Below are positions 22,515-35,324 of a stretch of 64,000 bases of DNA, in pieces. The stretch is from Golubevia sp. BC0850. Lineage: Eukaryota; Basidiomycota; Exobasidiomycetes; Golubeviales; Golubeviaceae. The notes below the pieces were generated by a model. That model was not told where the DNA came from. It was given only the letters and a program-made list of their open reading frames with translations, and ran no database searches. The position numbers and the translations under genes were made by a program. Every line of letters starts with the position of its first letter. Position 1 is the stretch's first letter. The stretch spans positions 310,001 through 374,000 of the forward strand of contig JAAVVG010000014.1 of the NCBI GenBank assembly GCA_012976225.1, read 5' to 3'.

Positions 22515-23371
22515 TCATCTGTTTTCATTTCTCCTTCCCTCCCTTTTTATTTCTTATGCTTATAGTAATTCTTACTCGCCTCTCTAGTGGTTTCTTTCTT
22601 CGTCTGCCCCAATTTGATTCCTATTTATTTCCAATCCGGAAGTGAAACGCCATACCAACGAAATCCTTCTTGTTCTTACGTGTTGTGTTGCCTGTGCTCT
22701 ATTTCTTTCCCAAGAGATCCTCGAAAATTCCTATTAAAAAGTTGTAAAAAGTATCATCAAAAAAACCAGAAAACATTAGGCACGTCTCTTCTTTCTCTTG
22801 AAATCGTTTGAGTCTGAGGAGAGTTCCATGTTCACATCGCGATTTGACGGTAATTAGACGCGTGCATTAAATTTTGATTTTGACTCTTCGCGATGGGAAA
22901 GAAGTCCCGTTGGATTTGTTAGTTAACTGCAATCTCGAAGCAGTAAAGGGAGAAGAGAACCGAACTGGATGGAGACACGAGCCTCCACGTCACTCACATT
23001 TTGGTCCCATTTCTCAGTAACTCGATCTACATCTACATCTATCAAGCACTTCTTCTTATAAAGGGGATTCCTTCAGTGCGGAAAAGAAGTTCCCTCAAAC
23101 GAGGCAAAAAAAAGATGGGGCAGAACTCCTTTTTCTTTCTCTTACAAATTCCCTTTTTTCCTTTAGGTCCTCACACATTTCCTACTCCTGACTCTGGTAG
23201 TCTACTCTCTTTTCTCTCTCTTCTCACTTCTCAACTTCTCACTTTTCTCAATAAACCTTCCCGTTTAGAGTCGCCTGGAGCGCTCTACCTCAATCCACAC
23301 TCTTTCACTCAATCACTCAAGCATACAAACAATTTACAAGCAACATCCACTAATTACAACTATCTCAACAA
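22515..23371. other. Intergenic, 857 b
   Basis: Tandem plus-strand spacer holding the 3' end of the fusion gene and the C/T-rich leader of the next hydrolase (about 23160-23370). A frame at about 23001-23426 overlaps the next start out of phase and looks like translated polypyrimidine sequence. No other signal is seen. Confidence 0.45.
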
Positions 23372-25688
23372 ATGTCCTCCAAGCTTCTATCCACTCTCTA
23401 CGAAGTATGGGGAGAACCCTTTTTGACAAAGGTTGGACTACTGCCCAATCGTAACACACATGATTTCACTTTCTCAAGGTACAAGATTCCACTCTCATCC
23501 ATGGAGAAACGTCTGCATGCGAATGAGGACTTGGAAGTCTGGTTTGGGACCTGTAAGGATGAAGACGGAAACTTCCATTGGTACCAAGTCTGGGAAGACA
23601 AGAAGGTCAGGGGAAGGTTCGTCGAAGGCAAAGGATTCGAGGGAAGAAAGGGAGATCTATTGTTCATCCATGGGACTGGTGTTCATGGAGGTACCTTTGC
23701 TGTGAGTAGAGAATTCTAATTCGCAACGGAGAAAGATTGGAGATGAAGAATTGAAGGGAAAGAGGCCGTTGGAAAACGAGCCTCTCCGATTGAAGCGCGC
23801 GCGTCGACGACAAAAAGGTCGAACCCCTCTGTCTTCCTCTCACTCCTCCTACTCTCTCCTCCTAATTCTCTCCTCCTACTTCTCTCCGAACTTCAACCTT
23901 TCACAGTCACACTCTCGTAGATATCTTGATGCCGGTTTCCGTCTAATCGTTCCAGATCTATCAGGACATGGCTATTCATCTCATTTACATGTCTATGTTC
24001 CATTCATGAGCCTCTACACCAAAGGTTTACACTCTATCCTTCACGATGTCAATCACAAAGACGACTGTCTCTTAAACATTGGTCGTCCTTTGAAGAAGTC
24101 GGAAAGGAAAAAGACTTTCATCTTAGGATTGAGTTTCGGAGGTCTGGTCTCTGTGTACTATGGTCATGAATATCCAAATTCGGTTAGAGATACTGAAGGA
24201 GGCGAAGATGAGATTCCTATTGATGGTATGGCAGTGGTCGGCCCGATGATTGGGTACTCGAAAGATTCAATCAAGCTTCATCCAGTGGTTCAGAACATCA
24301 TCAGATCTGGTGTCTCTTTCTTACAAGCTGGAAGGTGAGTTCTCAAGAATGTGGAAACTCAAAACATTTTTCTTCGATGAACGACGCTGATGAACATTTC
24401 CATTTTCCTTCTCGTTACTGTGATCAGGCTGGAGCTTCTAGTTCCTCACAAGAAGTCCGTCGATCGGGATCCCAAGGTCTACGCCAAGTTGGTTTCGGAA
24501 GATCCACGCTCACATCAAGGAGCTTTCAGAGCCGCTCATCTGGTTTGCATCGACGACGCAATGAAGTTCTTAGAGCAAAACGTCTCCTCTTTCAAGCATC
24601 CTCTCTTCATTCAACAAGGAGGCCAAGACAGAGTCGCCGACACAAACATTGCCTACGAATACCTAACAAGAACCTCAACAAGCAAAGAAGACAAGAAGAT
24701 GATCATCTATCCAGTTTGTCAACACGTCATTTACAGAAAAGCGAAGACGGAAGAAGAAGATAAAGCTGGAAGGATAGTGGTGATGCGAGACAACGTAGAG
24801 TGGATGGTCATGAGATGTACTCCTATTTCTAGCCAAAATAGAGGCAGGGCTGCTGAGAAGCAGAAATTGGGAATGGAAAGGTCTATGAGCTGGAAAAGCG
24901 ACGCAACCTTGGTCGAAGATCAAGATTCAGGTAACGACAGCAGTAGCGATACTGATGTCTCGGAATCAGAGCAAGGTTCGCTCTTTGGTTCAGAAGCCGA
25001 ATCCGAACCAGATAACGATGACTTCTCGTTCTCAAGGCTTACTAGACGCCACCGTCGCCATCAATCATTCAACTTTCCAACCATCGCAAACTCCTCAGAG
25101 CACAACTTCAGCTACACTCCAGAAAGTGAAATGGAACCTGAGACCCCCAAGTTCTCTGCTCAATTCGTTAACAACCCTACTTCTTTCTCCTCAAGACCGT
25201 CAAATCTTTCGAAGAAGAGCGGCCTTCCATCTCTGTTCCTGGAGAAGAACGATTCAGTCCAGAACAACTTATCAAGCATCTTCTCTCCTTCGATGTTGTC
25301 TCCGATCCCATCTCCAACTCCTAGAGCTAACCATTTCTCATCTGTTATTCGCAAGAGCCCACCCAAAGACTTCTACTCTCATGCCAACCGACCCCACTCT
25401 CAAAGCCTCTCACTTCTACCTCAAAGCCAATTTGCCAATTCAAATCTCTCTTCTTCTCCAACCAAACTCAACTTGAAATCTCCACTCTCTTCGACCAAAT
25501 ATCATTTCAACTTGGCAGAAATCGAGAGAGTCTCTTATTTAGATCACCATTTAACAGCCAAAGCTCATCGTTCTACGCTACCCAAGATCCACAGAGACTT
25601 CTCAGACAAGAGAATCTTCAGACAGAAATGGAGCATGCACGATGCTCTAAGACCGTATGAACTTTCTTTACCTGTCGAATCAGACTGA
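23372..25688 (+). CDS. Alpha/beta hydrolase of the monoglyceride-lipase/S33 type with long disordered C-tail
   Basis: Exons 23372-23701, 23907-24334 and 24428-25688 give 672 aa. The N-terminal 330 residues are a lid-containing alpha/beta hydrolase: LLFIHGTGVHGGTFA (oxyanion HG), FRLIVPDLSGHGYSS, FILGLSFGGLVSVYYGHEY (GxSxG elbow with Ser), GMAVVGPMIGY, QGGQDRVAD (acidic residue) and IIYPVCQHVIY (His). This order matches monoacylglycerol lipase-like proteins, whose substrates are lipid esters, so a lipid substrate is likely but inferred. The C-terminal 300 residues are Ser-rich and acidic, low complexity, with short islands such as FSRLTRRHRRHQSFNFP that could be phosphorylation targets. No signal peptide. 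The gene begins 857 b after the SEC14-IML2 gene on the same strand. Two adjacent lipid-related genes could be coincidence. Confidence 0.78.
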
Positions 25689-26185
25689 ATGGGTTAAATG
25701 TTTGTTTGGATCTCGTCTTGATACCTCTTTCTTTGTCACCCCTCCCTTGCTTTGATTTTGTCTTCCTTCGGGATGTTCTCGCCATTTGATTCAACCGTCG
25801 TTGCTTCTGAACCCATCACTCTTTGCTTTTCTTCTTGTTGTCTTGACTTCCACCTCTATCTATTTTAATTCTCGCACTCTCCACAGTCTGATTTCACAAG
25901 TTTGCTCGTGACCCTTTCTCGAACCACGAACGAGAAGACCGGTCGTCAACTCGGTCATTCTACAAAATGCGTTTCGTTTCACACCAGCATACGTATAAAA
26001 TTATGTCGATTTTATTAGATTAGATTGCTACAAGAGAGTAAAGAGGAAAATATCTATGTATAAAGGCGATGAGGAAAAATATGAGCAAAGAACGAGAGAG
26101 TCCTATGAAGAAAAGCGAAAGTGGTATCGACCTGCCAGGGTTTGATTTTGAATTCGAAGTAAGAAGGTGGAATTTTCCTTTTTTC
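25689..26185. other. Convergent 3' intergenic region, 497 b
   Basis: This separates the plus-strand hydrolase from the minus-strand ABC transporter and should contain both 3' untranslated regions. AT-rich sequence lies at about 25990-26080. I see no gene in it. Confidence 0.5.
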
Positions 26186-29100
26186 TCACTCTTTCACCAG
26201 ACCTGCCTCTGAAGCCATCGAGTAGAAGATGCTCTCTTTGTTGGCCAACAGATTCGATGGAGTATCGAACTCTGCAACAGCTCCGTTGCTCAAGACCAGA
26301 ACTCTCGACGAATCCAAGATGGTGTTGAGTCTGTGAGCGACGGTCAGAGTGGTACCTTTGAACTCTGATCGAACGATTGCCTGAAGTTTGCTGTCGGTTT
26401 CGAGACTGAGAGGAAGAAGAAGAGAAAATGAAGAGTGTCGTCAGAATCACTGTGCCTCGAACGCATCTCGATGGTGTTGATCTTCGCTTGAAACTCACTC
26501 GATGGCTATGATGAGGAAGGAAGGAAAGGAGAACGAGCAGGAGAGAAGATGTAAAAGTCAAAAATTAGACACCCTTAGGGTTTGCAAAGAGCCGTCCAAA
26601 TCGGCACTTACCGGAAGTCGCCTCATCCAGAATGAGAAGCTTTGCGTTTCTCAAGAAAGCTCTCGCAATACAGATGAGTTGACGTTGACCAGCCGACCAA
26701 TTCTGACCACCCTCAGTCAGATGAGCATCCAATCTTCCTTCTAGAGAGTTGACATGTTCTCTGAGATGAGCAGAATCGAGAGCTTTCCAAAGAGCTGCAT
26801 CGTCTGAATTTCCAGTTGGATCCAAGTTATCCCTGAGAGTTCCTTCCCAAAGTTGAGGATCTTGGGGGATGATAGCTAGAGCGCGTCTCAAGGATTTGAG
26901 GCCAATCTTGCTGGTATCGATTCCATCGATAACGATGCTTCCTTTGTCGGCCTCGATGATTCTGAAGAGAGCCAATGTGAGACTCGACTTACCAGCCCCT
27001 GTTCGGCCTGTAAGAAAAGCAGAAGAGAAATAGGAAAAGAAGTGTGTCAGTGAAGCCACCTCGATCGTAAAAGTTCACATAGTCGTAGAACTTACCTACT
27101 ACTCCGATTCGCTCTCCATCTTCAATCTTGATGTTTAAATCTTTCAAAACTAGGTCAAGTTCAGGTCTGTAACGAGTTGAGTAGTTCTTGAACTCGATCG
27201 TTCCCTTTGAAGGCCATGATTCCTTAGGCTTGGTTTCCTCAATCTCATAAGGTTTCTCAGGTTTAAGGTCAGAGTAACTGATGACTCTTTCAACCGAGAC
27301 GATGTTTTGTTCAACGTCAGATGCTGATCTGACGACCCAGTTGAGAGATTGAGTGGTGGAAAGAGTTTGAGACATCATCAGACCCAAGAGACCTGCATCC
27401 ATCTGACCGCCATCCCTTGTTTTGAGGGCCACCGCGAGAGTAGAAGCGAGGAAGATGATGATAGATCCGACCAATTCGATCCTGACGGCTAGCCATCGAT
27501 TAGCAGTGACCGATGGCAAGTAGCATTGTTGATTCCTATCGACTCTAGCCTCGTTTGTAGCAATGAACCTAGATTGCTGTCCGAAGGCTCTGATGACTGG
27601 TAGACCACCCAAGGTCTCACTGAAGAACTGGAAGATGGGAGACTTGGTGGTGGCGTCTAATCTCTTGAGTTCACGAGAGGTAGCAAGATAGTAACGAAGG
27701 ATGAAGTAGTAACCTATGGCTAGAGGAAAGATGATGATGATGAAAGGAGGCACAGAGTAGGAGACTACTGCTAGCACCCCGAGAACTACGGTTCCGGTCC
27801 TAACAGCGCTCTGTAAGGTTCTTGGAAGGACCTCGTCGATGACATTGACGTCTCGAGAGAATAGATTGAGCAGTCGTCCCGTTGGAATTGTCTCGAAGTA
27901 TTGAAGAGGAGAGCGAAGGACAGAGTCGAACATTCCATCGTGGAACTTCTTGGCTGAACTGATGACCAACCAGACTGAAAGAATTAAAGGAGCGATGCAG
28001 ACCATGACGCTTGAAGTCAATCCGACGATGGCGTAGAGGGTTAGGTAGTGACGGGCGATGGCGTTGACGTCTCCTCCGTCGGTGTTGGAAGCACCCCACT
28101 GCTTCAAGACGACGTCTCTGGAGACTTGAGTCACTTGGGCGGCCAGATGGAAGAAGAGGTAGATAAAGACTCCGATGAGACTAGCAGAGGTCACGTATTT
28201 CTTGTAAACGTCTTTAGAGACGGCTCCAGTAGCTCTAGTCTCAGCTGGAGTCGAAGTCTCTCGAAGCTGACGAAGGGTCTCTGCTTTGACCTGACGACGT
28301 GTAAGAGCCTTTGGCCGAATGGAGATGGAAGAGAGACGACGATGAAGCTTGGTCTCCCTGATCGTCTCTTCACCTGCTTGACCTTGCCTCGACATTTGAA
28401 GATCGTAGTCGACCACCTCGGCGTCAGGTGGAGTTGGTGGACTGTCGTGTTCCTCGTCGTTCTTCGACTTTTCCGATTGCTTTCCTAGTCCGGTGATTAG
28501 ATTGTAAAGATCACCTCTCTTAGCCATGACTTCATCATAAGAGCCACGTTCGTCCAAGATGATTCCTCTGCGAACGCTGATGATTTGTTGACAAGATGGA
28601 AGGACTGAGACCGAGTTCAAAGTCAGGATACGAGCCTTGTTCTTGAGTAGACCTTCTGGTCCAATAACGTTCTTGAAGATGTGAGCTCCGACATGAGCAT
28701 CTAGGAGAAGGAGTAGAGAAAAAAGAGGGGGGGGGGTGTCAGAGGAAAGGAGAGGGCGGGGATAAGAAGATCGCGTAGAAACTCACCGACTGCAGCTAGA
28801 GGATCATCTAAGAGATAGACATCAGCTCGAGCATAGACAGCTCTGAAAGTGTAAGCAGGGAAGGAGATTGAGATATGCGGGTCAGTCGAAGAATAGGGCG
28901 AAGGAAACAGCAGAGCTGTACTTCTCTTCTCTTTCTCACCTTGCTAAAGCCACACGAGCTCTTTGACCTCCGGAAAGTGATACTCCACGTTCTCCGACTT
29001 CGGTTTGATCTCCTTGAGGTAAAATTTCTAGATCAGGTCCAAGAGCACAGGCATCCAGAACTTTTTGATAGAATTCTGGTTCGAACTTTAATCCGAAAGT

Positions 29101-32096
29101 GATGTTCTCTCGAATAGAAGTTCCCATAGCCCAACCTCCTTGACTGAAGTAAGCGACTCTGCCACGAACAGTGACACTTCCATCAGACCTGTAGAGTTCA
29201 CCTAGAATTGAGGAGAGAAGACTTGATTTCCCATCTCCGACCTTTCCGAGTACAGCAAGTAATTCTCCTTTCTTAACTGAAAGGTTGATATCTTGAAGAG
29301 TTGGAACTGGTTGGTTTCTCGTCCACTTGAATTCTCCGTTCTTGATGGTAATGATTTCGTCTCCAACTTGAGGAGAAGGTCCAGCGTTGGCAGTGGCGTT
29401 CTCATCTCTAGCGGCTAGAGGATCAGAATTGATGTCTTCTTGAGATAAGATAACCTTTCGAGCGTTCTCATCGAGTTCTCCAGAATCCAAGAAATCGCAG
29501 ATACGTTTCGCTGAGACTCCAGCCTGAATGACAGCAGAGATTATAGAGGCCAGCATTGCGATTGGGAATTGAAGGAGGGAGAAGAGCGACAGAGCTGGGA
29601 AGATAATATCCGGAGTTAGAGGTTGATCGCTAGTTAAAGCGTAGGTAGTGAAAGTAGCGAGTGATACCAGGAAGGGAATGGCTGTCCAGAAGAATTGGAA
29701 GACACTACTGATGGCTCCGACAGTTCTCAAGAGTTTGAGTTCTTCATTGTTCCTGACGTTATAGAGTTTGGCTGTGAAGGCTTCCTCCCAAGCGAAGAGC
29801 TTGATAGATTTGATGTTACTGGGAGAAAAAGGAGAGAGGGGGATGAGAACCTAGTATTCGAGGAAAGCCCACTCGCAATCTCACTCACCTCAAGATCTCA
29901 TTCATCAACCTAGTCCTCCTATCCTTGACTTTCATTTGCTTCTCACTCAGCTTCTTCAGAGTTCTAGCCAAGAAAGTGTTCAAAGGGATTGAAACAACCA
30001 TTATTCCAACTCCAACGAAAGCTTGCCAGCCCAAAAGAACGTAGAGAGAAACGAAAGCCAAAGTCATCTGGAAGAGAGCTGACCAGACGATGTGACCGTA
30101 CGTGCATAGATCTTGAAGCCTTGTAGCGTCGACACTCATGTAATTCACGATCTGCCCGGTACTTTCCTTGCTCTGTTCATTTCCAGTTCTCAAAGCTTTC
30201 TTGTAGATAGCAGAAACCAAACCGGCTCTAACTCTCATACCAGTAGTGAAAGCCAATTGGAAATACTGATGAAGGAAAGCGGTTTGAGTGATGGCAACTG
30301 TTTGGTAAACAAGAGAGAGAGGATATCGAAGTGAGTCAGCGATCTTGAGACTAACTTCCGATCTGTGCTATAGCCTCAAAGATTCAATTGTTGGATCTCC
30401 ATCGCTTTCTTTGATCTAATTCGACAAATATTCACCAATGAAAAGACCTAAAGAAAGAGTGAACCCTTGAATAGCCTTATGATTTGGATCATCATCCCAA
30501 TTCTGAACGAATTGAAGTAACATTCTAAGTAATTGAGGTTGAACGAAAGCCAAAGTATCTTGAATAGCCTTGTAAACGGCAGCCAAAAAGAATGGACCAC
30601 CATAAGAATAAGCCAAAGTGGTCCATAGCTTTGGCTTTCCCGTTTTCTTGGATCTGGTCTTTTCCCAGTTGGCTTGGAATCGTTTTCCAAGAGCTTCTGC
30701 ATCTTCATTGGGTGGTAGAGACCACATGTCTTCTTCTGTTAGGAATTTTTTCGATCCAAGCTGAGCGAAAGAGGGAGGTTGGGGGCAAGTAGAGAGGGTG
30801 AGCTGGAGCGTTTCTTTGGGAAGGAGAGGAAACGTCGAAACACTCACTGTCATTAAAGGTTGCATCCAAGAGAAAGAGATTCTGCTCCAAATGTTAGCAG
30901 TAACAACTGGACATTCCTTTGCAGGTCCTAAAGCTTCCTTTCCTTCTCCTCCTTCAGTCTGACTAGCATTGCTAAAAGAACTTCCAAGTCCATTTGATAG
31001 AGATGAAGAATTACGATGAGAGTGGCCATTCAGTTTGTTTGGTCTCCTACCTCTAAGATTTGAAGCGTTGAGTCCTGAATCTTCATCTTCTTCATCATCT
31101 AAAGGTAAAGCCACACTTTTCCCACCCATTCCAATTTCGATTCCACAACATTCCAATCCGAAAAGTCCTAGTACCAAGACTCCTCTGATAGAGAACAGAA
31201 CGAACTCTACTAGATTGTCCTTGATTGGTGGAGATGGTTTCTCCAATTTGTTTCTCAAGGTTAAAAGAGTGGCAATGATTTGACTTAACCAAAAGAAGAT
31301 TAGAAGAGTTGAAGCTCTTCGAGATCTTTGATGGTTGAAGTTTTGAAGGGGTAGAGATAAAGCATAACCTAGTAATAAGATCAAAGTGGTGTAGAAATGT
31401 AAATCAGAGAATGGATGTTTGAGGGATGAGTAAAGAAAGGATAGGTTTAAAGCCGAGGATAAGATTAAGATTGAGAGAACTGCTTGTTTTGAATGAAAGA
31501 TGATTCTGGATAAAGGGGAAAGAGTTCTGTTTGATTGATTTGCGAAGATGGCTAATTGAATTGCACCTGTGTGAGAGAGAAAGAGAGAAGAGGTGGGATG
31601 GGGAGGTTGAGAATTGGAAGAATTGGAAGTTCGGGTGTAGGACAGGGTTGCCTCCTGCCCTACCACCTTTTCATCTTAGAATGATGAACCAAATGTTACC
31701 AGCATTAAGACGGTATAATGTATTCCCAATTGCGCCTTTAGCCACGACTTTGTACTAACCGAATATCGCTAGTAAAGCGACTGGAGCGATCCATAAGCTG
31801 ATTTCCTGGAAACAAGGAGTGAAATCGAAATCTCTCTGAGATGAAGTTGGACCCCAACCTTCTTGATTTCTACAAATTGATTCAATTCCTTTATGTTTAC
31901 TTAAAGTGGAAATGAAGAAAAAGTTGAAGGAATTCAACAACCAAGAAGAAGTTGTATCAGGAGTGGAGGATGAAGATGATGAAAACTTGTTGGCTAAACT
32001 CGTTGAATTGAAGTCAAAATCATTCAAATTTAGATTTGGTTCGAATTGAGATAATAGATTCAGTTCCTCAAATCTATTCCCTTGAAACGTAGCCAT
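26186..32096 (-). CDS. ABCC (MRP/YCF1-type) full-length ABC transporter
   Basis: ATP-driven exporter of glutathione or other organic-anion conjugates, of the kind found in vacuolar and plasma membranes. Ten exons (32096-31760, 31566-30848, 30760-30436, 30297-29889, 29818-28940, 28842-28787, 28700-27096, 27007-26612, 26505-26499, 26405-26186) give 1,650 aa. The N-terminal TMD0 carries CRNQEGWGP and FTPCF as in YCF1. The first core contains HQYFQLAFTTGMRVRAGL. NBD1 has GKVGDGKSSLLSSI, LSGGQRARVALAR and VYLLDDPLAAVD. NBD2 has GRTGAGKSSLTLAL, IPQDPQLWEGTLRDNLDP, WSAGQRQLICIAR and LLILDEATSAIDLETD. The ninth exon is 7 nt and completes the D-loop (Ser-Ala-Ile-Asp). An upstream in-frame ATG at 32222 would add 42 residues; I chose 32096 (MATFQG) because the extension looks like leader sequence. 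The substrate cannot be told from sequence. Confidence 0.9.
28727..28736 (-). repeat. Oligo-C tract (10 b) beside a branch-like CTGAC in an intron
   Basis: On the coding strand, the 86-nt intron between exons 6 and 7 of the ABC transporter reads CTGACA, ten C, then TCTTTTTTC and a C/T run to the TAG acceptor. It matches the intron at 6544 in both branch sequence and tract. Confidence 0.6.
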
Positions 32097-32649
32097 TCCC
32101 TCTTGACGATTGACCAATTGAGAATATGAGAATGAGAATGGATGGTTGGGCCAGAAGAAATCTCCGCCTCTCGTCGATCGATCTCCTCCCCCTTTACGTG
32201 CCAAACACGTGGCACACGACATGAATGGAAAGGGAAAGAAAGCTAAAGAATAAGATTGGAAAGATGATTACGAACTCGGTTCGTTGAAGCGGGTTTGATA
32301 GAGTATCAGAACAGAAGCGGAACGGGCAAGAGAAGCTGACAAAAAAGAGCGAAAATTAGAGAGTCAAAGAGATAGATGATGTATTTATTTGTTCATTTTT
32401 TTGAGTTTTCGAAAGGCAGAGAAGATTCCAGATAGATACATGGTGAGAGATGAGGGTCATTAGATTCAAGGTAGACTGAGTTATTGGCGTCGTAGAAAGT
32501 TGGGATCGAAGGGTTTGAAACTTAAGATCCGTCTCGTTCTCGAGGTTGATGGTTGAAAGATGTTGAGTCTTGTGATTTTAAAAGATCTAAAATAATGAGG
32601 CTTGATGATGATTGGGTCGTTAAGAATGCGAACTTGAAGAACTGAGACT
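32097..32649. other. Intergenic, 553 b
   Basis: Minus-strand tandem spacer with the ABC transporter promoter and leader on the left and the carboxylesterase 3' end on the right. Up to 42 in-frame codons directly upstream of the chosen ABC start lie here (to 32222). Nothing else is seen. Confidence 0.45.
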
Positions 32650-34753
32650 TTAAGCAGAGTAAAATTGCCAATCGAACTGAACTTGATTTCCCCAAAGGCC
32701 CTTTCCATTCCCACCACAAGTACCAGCTTTTTGACTTTGTTCAATTTTCGATATTCCACTTTCATTATCATTTCCAATCACAAGGAGATTCAAACTCTGA
32801 CCTACACCAACTTGATTCCATTGTAAAAATGCACCTTTGGTCGGATTTGGATTTCCAATCTTTGCAAAACTAGCATACCTAGCTTGTAACTCTTTAGAAA
32901 CCTTGGCTTGAGCAGCATTTGGTTTCACTCCATTTGCATAGTTATTGAAGATTAGTTGGATGTCGTCTTCATGACAAACCACCTTTTTGTGACCTGGATT
33001 GACATTTGAGTCACAGTAATCGTTGTTGTAGTTGGATGGATAAGTGATTCCCAGATTAATTTGAGCTAGCCAAACGTTTGATCCTGTTGATTTTGAGTTG
33101 ATGGCGTTCAACTTGTTTGCACATCTCCAAAGTCCATCCGTAGCAATTTCTTCGGCTAGAGTTCGAAGACCATCTTCTCCTGGAATTGATGGATAGGAAT
33201 CTGAATCGACTAAAACATCAGATCTACCATTGTTGAAGAAAAAGTTTTCCGCTTGAGATAGAGTTAAAGTGTAATTGGTGTCCCCGTCAGCGAAAATGAT
33301 GCCGGTAGCATTGGGTTCAGTTGCGTAGAAGTTGTTTCCAATGGTAGTCCCAGATTCGTTGGAAACGGTGGTGAAGATCTGAAGAAAAAAAAGGGAGTGA
33401 AAGACATGGATTTCGGGTCAGCGAAAGGATACTCAAAATCAAGTTCAACAACAACAAGAGAACCGCAGTCGACGACACTCACAACATCCTTTCCAATCCC
33501 CTTCCCACTTGAAACATCTTTCTCCAAACTTGAAGGGATGAAGATTCCCTGAACAGGTCTGTAAACTTCACCAGCAGGAGAAGTAGAATCTGATTGAGGG
33601 TAACTCTGGTAAGCAGAGAAAGTAGCTTGTAGAACCTCATCTGAAGATTTGGATCTAGCACAAGCGAGGTCATCGTTTCCACAACCCAAAGCTTGAAGAC
33701 CCATCTCTCCTAATGAACCAGCTTGAGATGCAGAAGAGATACTGTAGTCTGAAGTATCACTGACAGAGATGGCTTTTGCGAACAAGGGTTTGGCATCCGG
33801 GGTTGTGAGAATCGATCTGACCATGTGAGCTCCGGAGGATTGACCCATGAGAGTGACAGCATCTGGAGGGGAGGATAGACAAAGCGAGGTAAGGAAAGCT
33901 AAAGAATGAGGGAACACAGTGGCGAAGCGAACTCACTTTTGTCTCCTCCAAAAGCTTCGATGTTCGCTTGAACGTAGCTCAAAGCAGTGACGACGTCTCT
34001 TACGGCTTGATTACCTCCTACTTTGGAAGCTCCTGGCTTTCCTCCAGCAGATTCATCAAGAAGAGCGGATGTTTGTAAGAATCCGAACATACCAAGACGA
34101 TATTGAGCCACGATGACGATGACGTTTTGAGAAGAGGCTAGGGCAGAACCGTCTAGACCTGTGGCAGTTGCACTTCCAGCCATGAAAGATCCACCTAGAT
34201 CAGGTTGAAAGTGATAAAAAAGACGTCAATCAGCAAGAATGTCAACTAATGTAGGCGACGATGGCAGTCCACAACTCAAAACTCACCTGGAAGCCAGATC
34301 ATGACTGGAAGCTTAGAACTAGAAGTAGCCCCAGAAGGAACGAAGACGTTCATGTAGAGACAATCTTCAGAGGGTGAGTTACCACCTCTTGCTCCAAGGT
34401 CTCCTTGATAACAGCTTGAAGCAGTCTTGGTGGCGTCGTAAACTGATTCGTTAAATTTTCCAACTGATTGAGGGTTTGCGAAACGTAAATCTCCGATTGG
34501 AGGCTGATGAGAAGATTCAAGAATGAAATGGAAACGTCGGATTAGGACCCGTGAGGACAAAGGCGATGAACGAAGAAGAACTCACCTCAGCAAAAGGAAG
34601 AGTGAACCTAACGGCACCACCGTTCTCCTTTCCTTTAGCACATCCAAATGAAGAGCAGACTTGAGTGTTAGTATCTTTACGATGATGAGTTGGAGCACAA
34701 GTGGCAAGGGAGATCAAAGAAAGTAGAGAACATAACAAGTTTTTTGAAACCAT
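32650..34753 (-). CDS. Secreted type-B carboxylesterase/lipase
   Basis: Extracellular or cell-wall serine esterase of the carboxylesterase type B family (which includes cholinesterase-like and fungal lipases). Five exons (34753-34586, 34503-34287, 34194-33937, 33862-33483, 33378-32650) give 583 aa. A signal peptide occupies residues about 1-19 (LLCSLLSLISLATCAP). Key motifs are PPIGDLRFANPQ, SEDCLYMNVFVP, LPVMIWLPGGSFMAGSA (oxyanion hole), VAQYRLGMFGFL, VGGNQAVRDVVTALSYVQ, LMGQSSGAHMV (nucleophile Ser), VSNESGTT (acidic residue) and VCHEDDIQLIF (His). The oxyanion loop reads PGGSF, where many relatives have HGGGF. Length is normal for the family. Substrate unknown. Confidence 0.9.
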
Positions 34754-35324
34754 GATTGAGAGTTGATTTGTTGTTAAACGAGAGTCAATTTTGAGATTGC
34801 AAAGAAAAGATCTTCTTAAAAAAAATAGACCAAGTTGAAAAGAAAGAAAGAAAGGATGAAGTGCGGTGTGACAGGGGAAGGTTGGAGGGCGGAGTTCTTC
34901 GATAGAAAAAAGAAGAGACTTTGTGTTTGAGGGATTGAGATGAAAAGAGGCAAGAAAAAGAGAGACTCGGATTTGCTTCTTGATTGAGGTTGAAAATTTA
35001 GAAGAATGTAAAGAAGGAAGAAGGAAGAGAGAGTTCGAAGTGAGCTTCCCTTTATATCAAGTTCTCGGACAAGGGGGGAAAAGAGAGAATCGTGCACCTT
35101 GAAAATTCACATGTACTTGACCCCTTCTTTAAAATTCAGGAACTGAGGTACATGAGGGCGTTTGTTTCACTTCGCCAGAGGGATTAAATTTCATTTAGCG
35201 GTAGAAGTTAGAACAAAGACGTTTTCGGTCTGACGTGAAACGCGGTCATCTTCTTTCCCTTTGTTCTCACCCAGTATCCCGACGACCTTAGGACACCCTC
35301 CTGGCTGCCTTCTTTTTCGGCTTG
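34754..35324. other. Intergenic, 571 b
   Basis: This holds the upstream region of the secreted esterase (minus strand). On the esterase's coding strand it is rich in T/C runs (about 34810-35060), consistent with a leader and promoter. I see no gene here. Confidence 0.45.
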
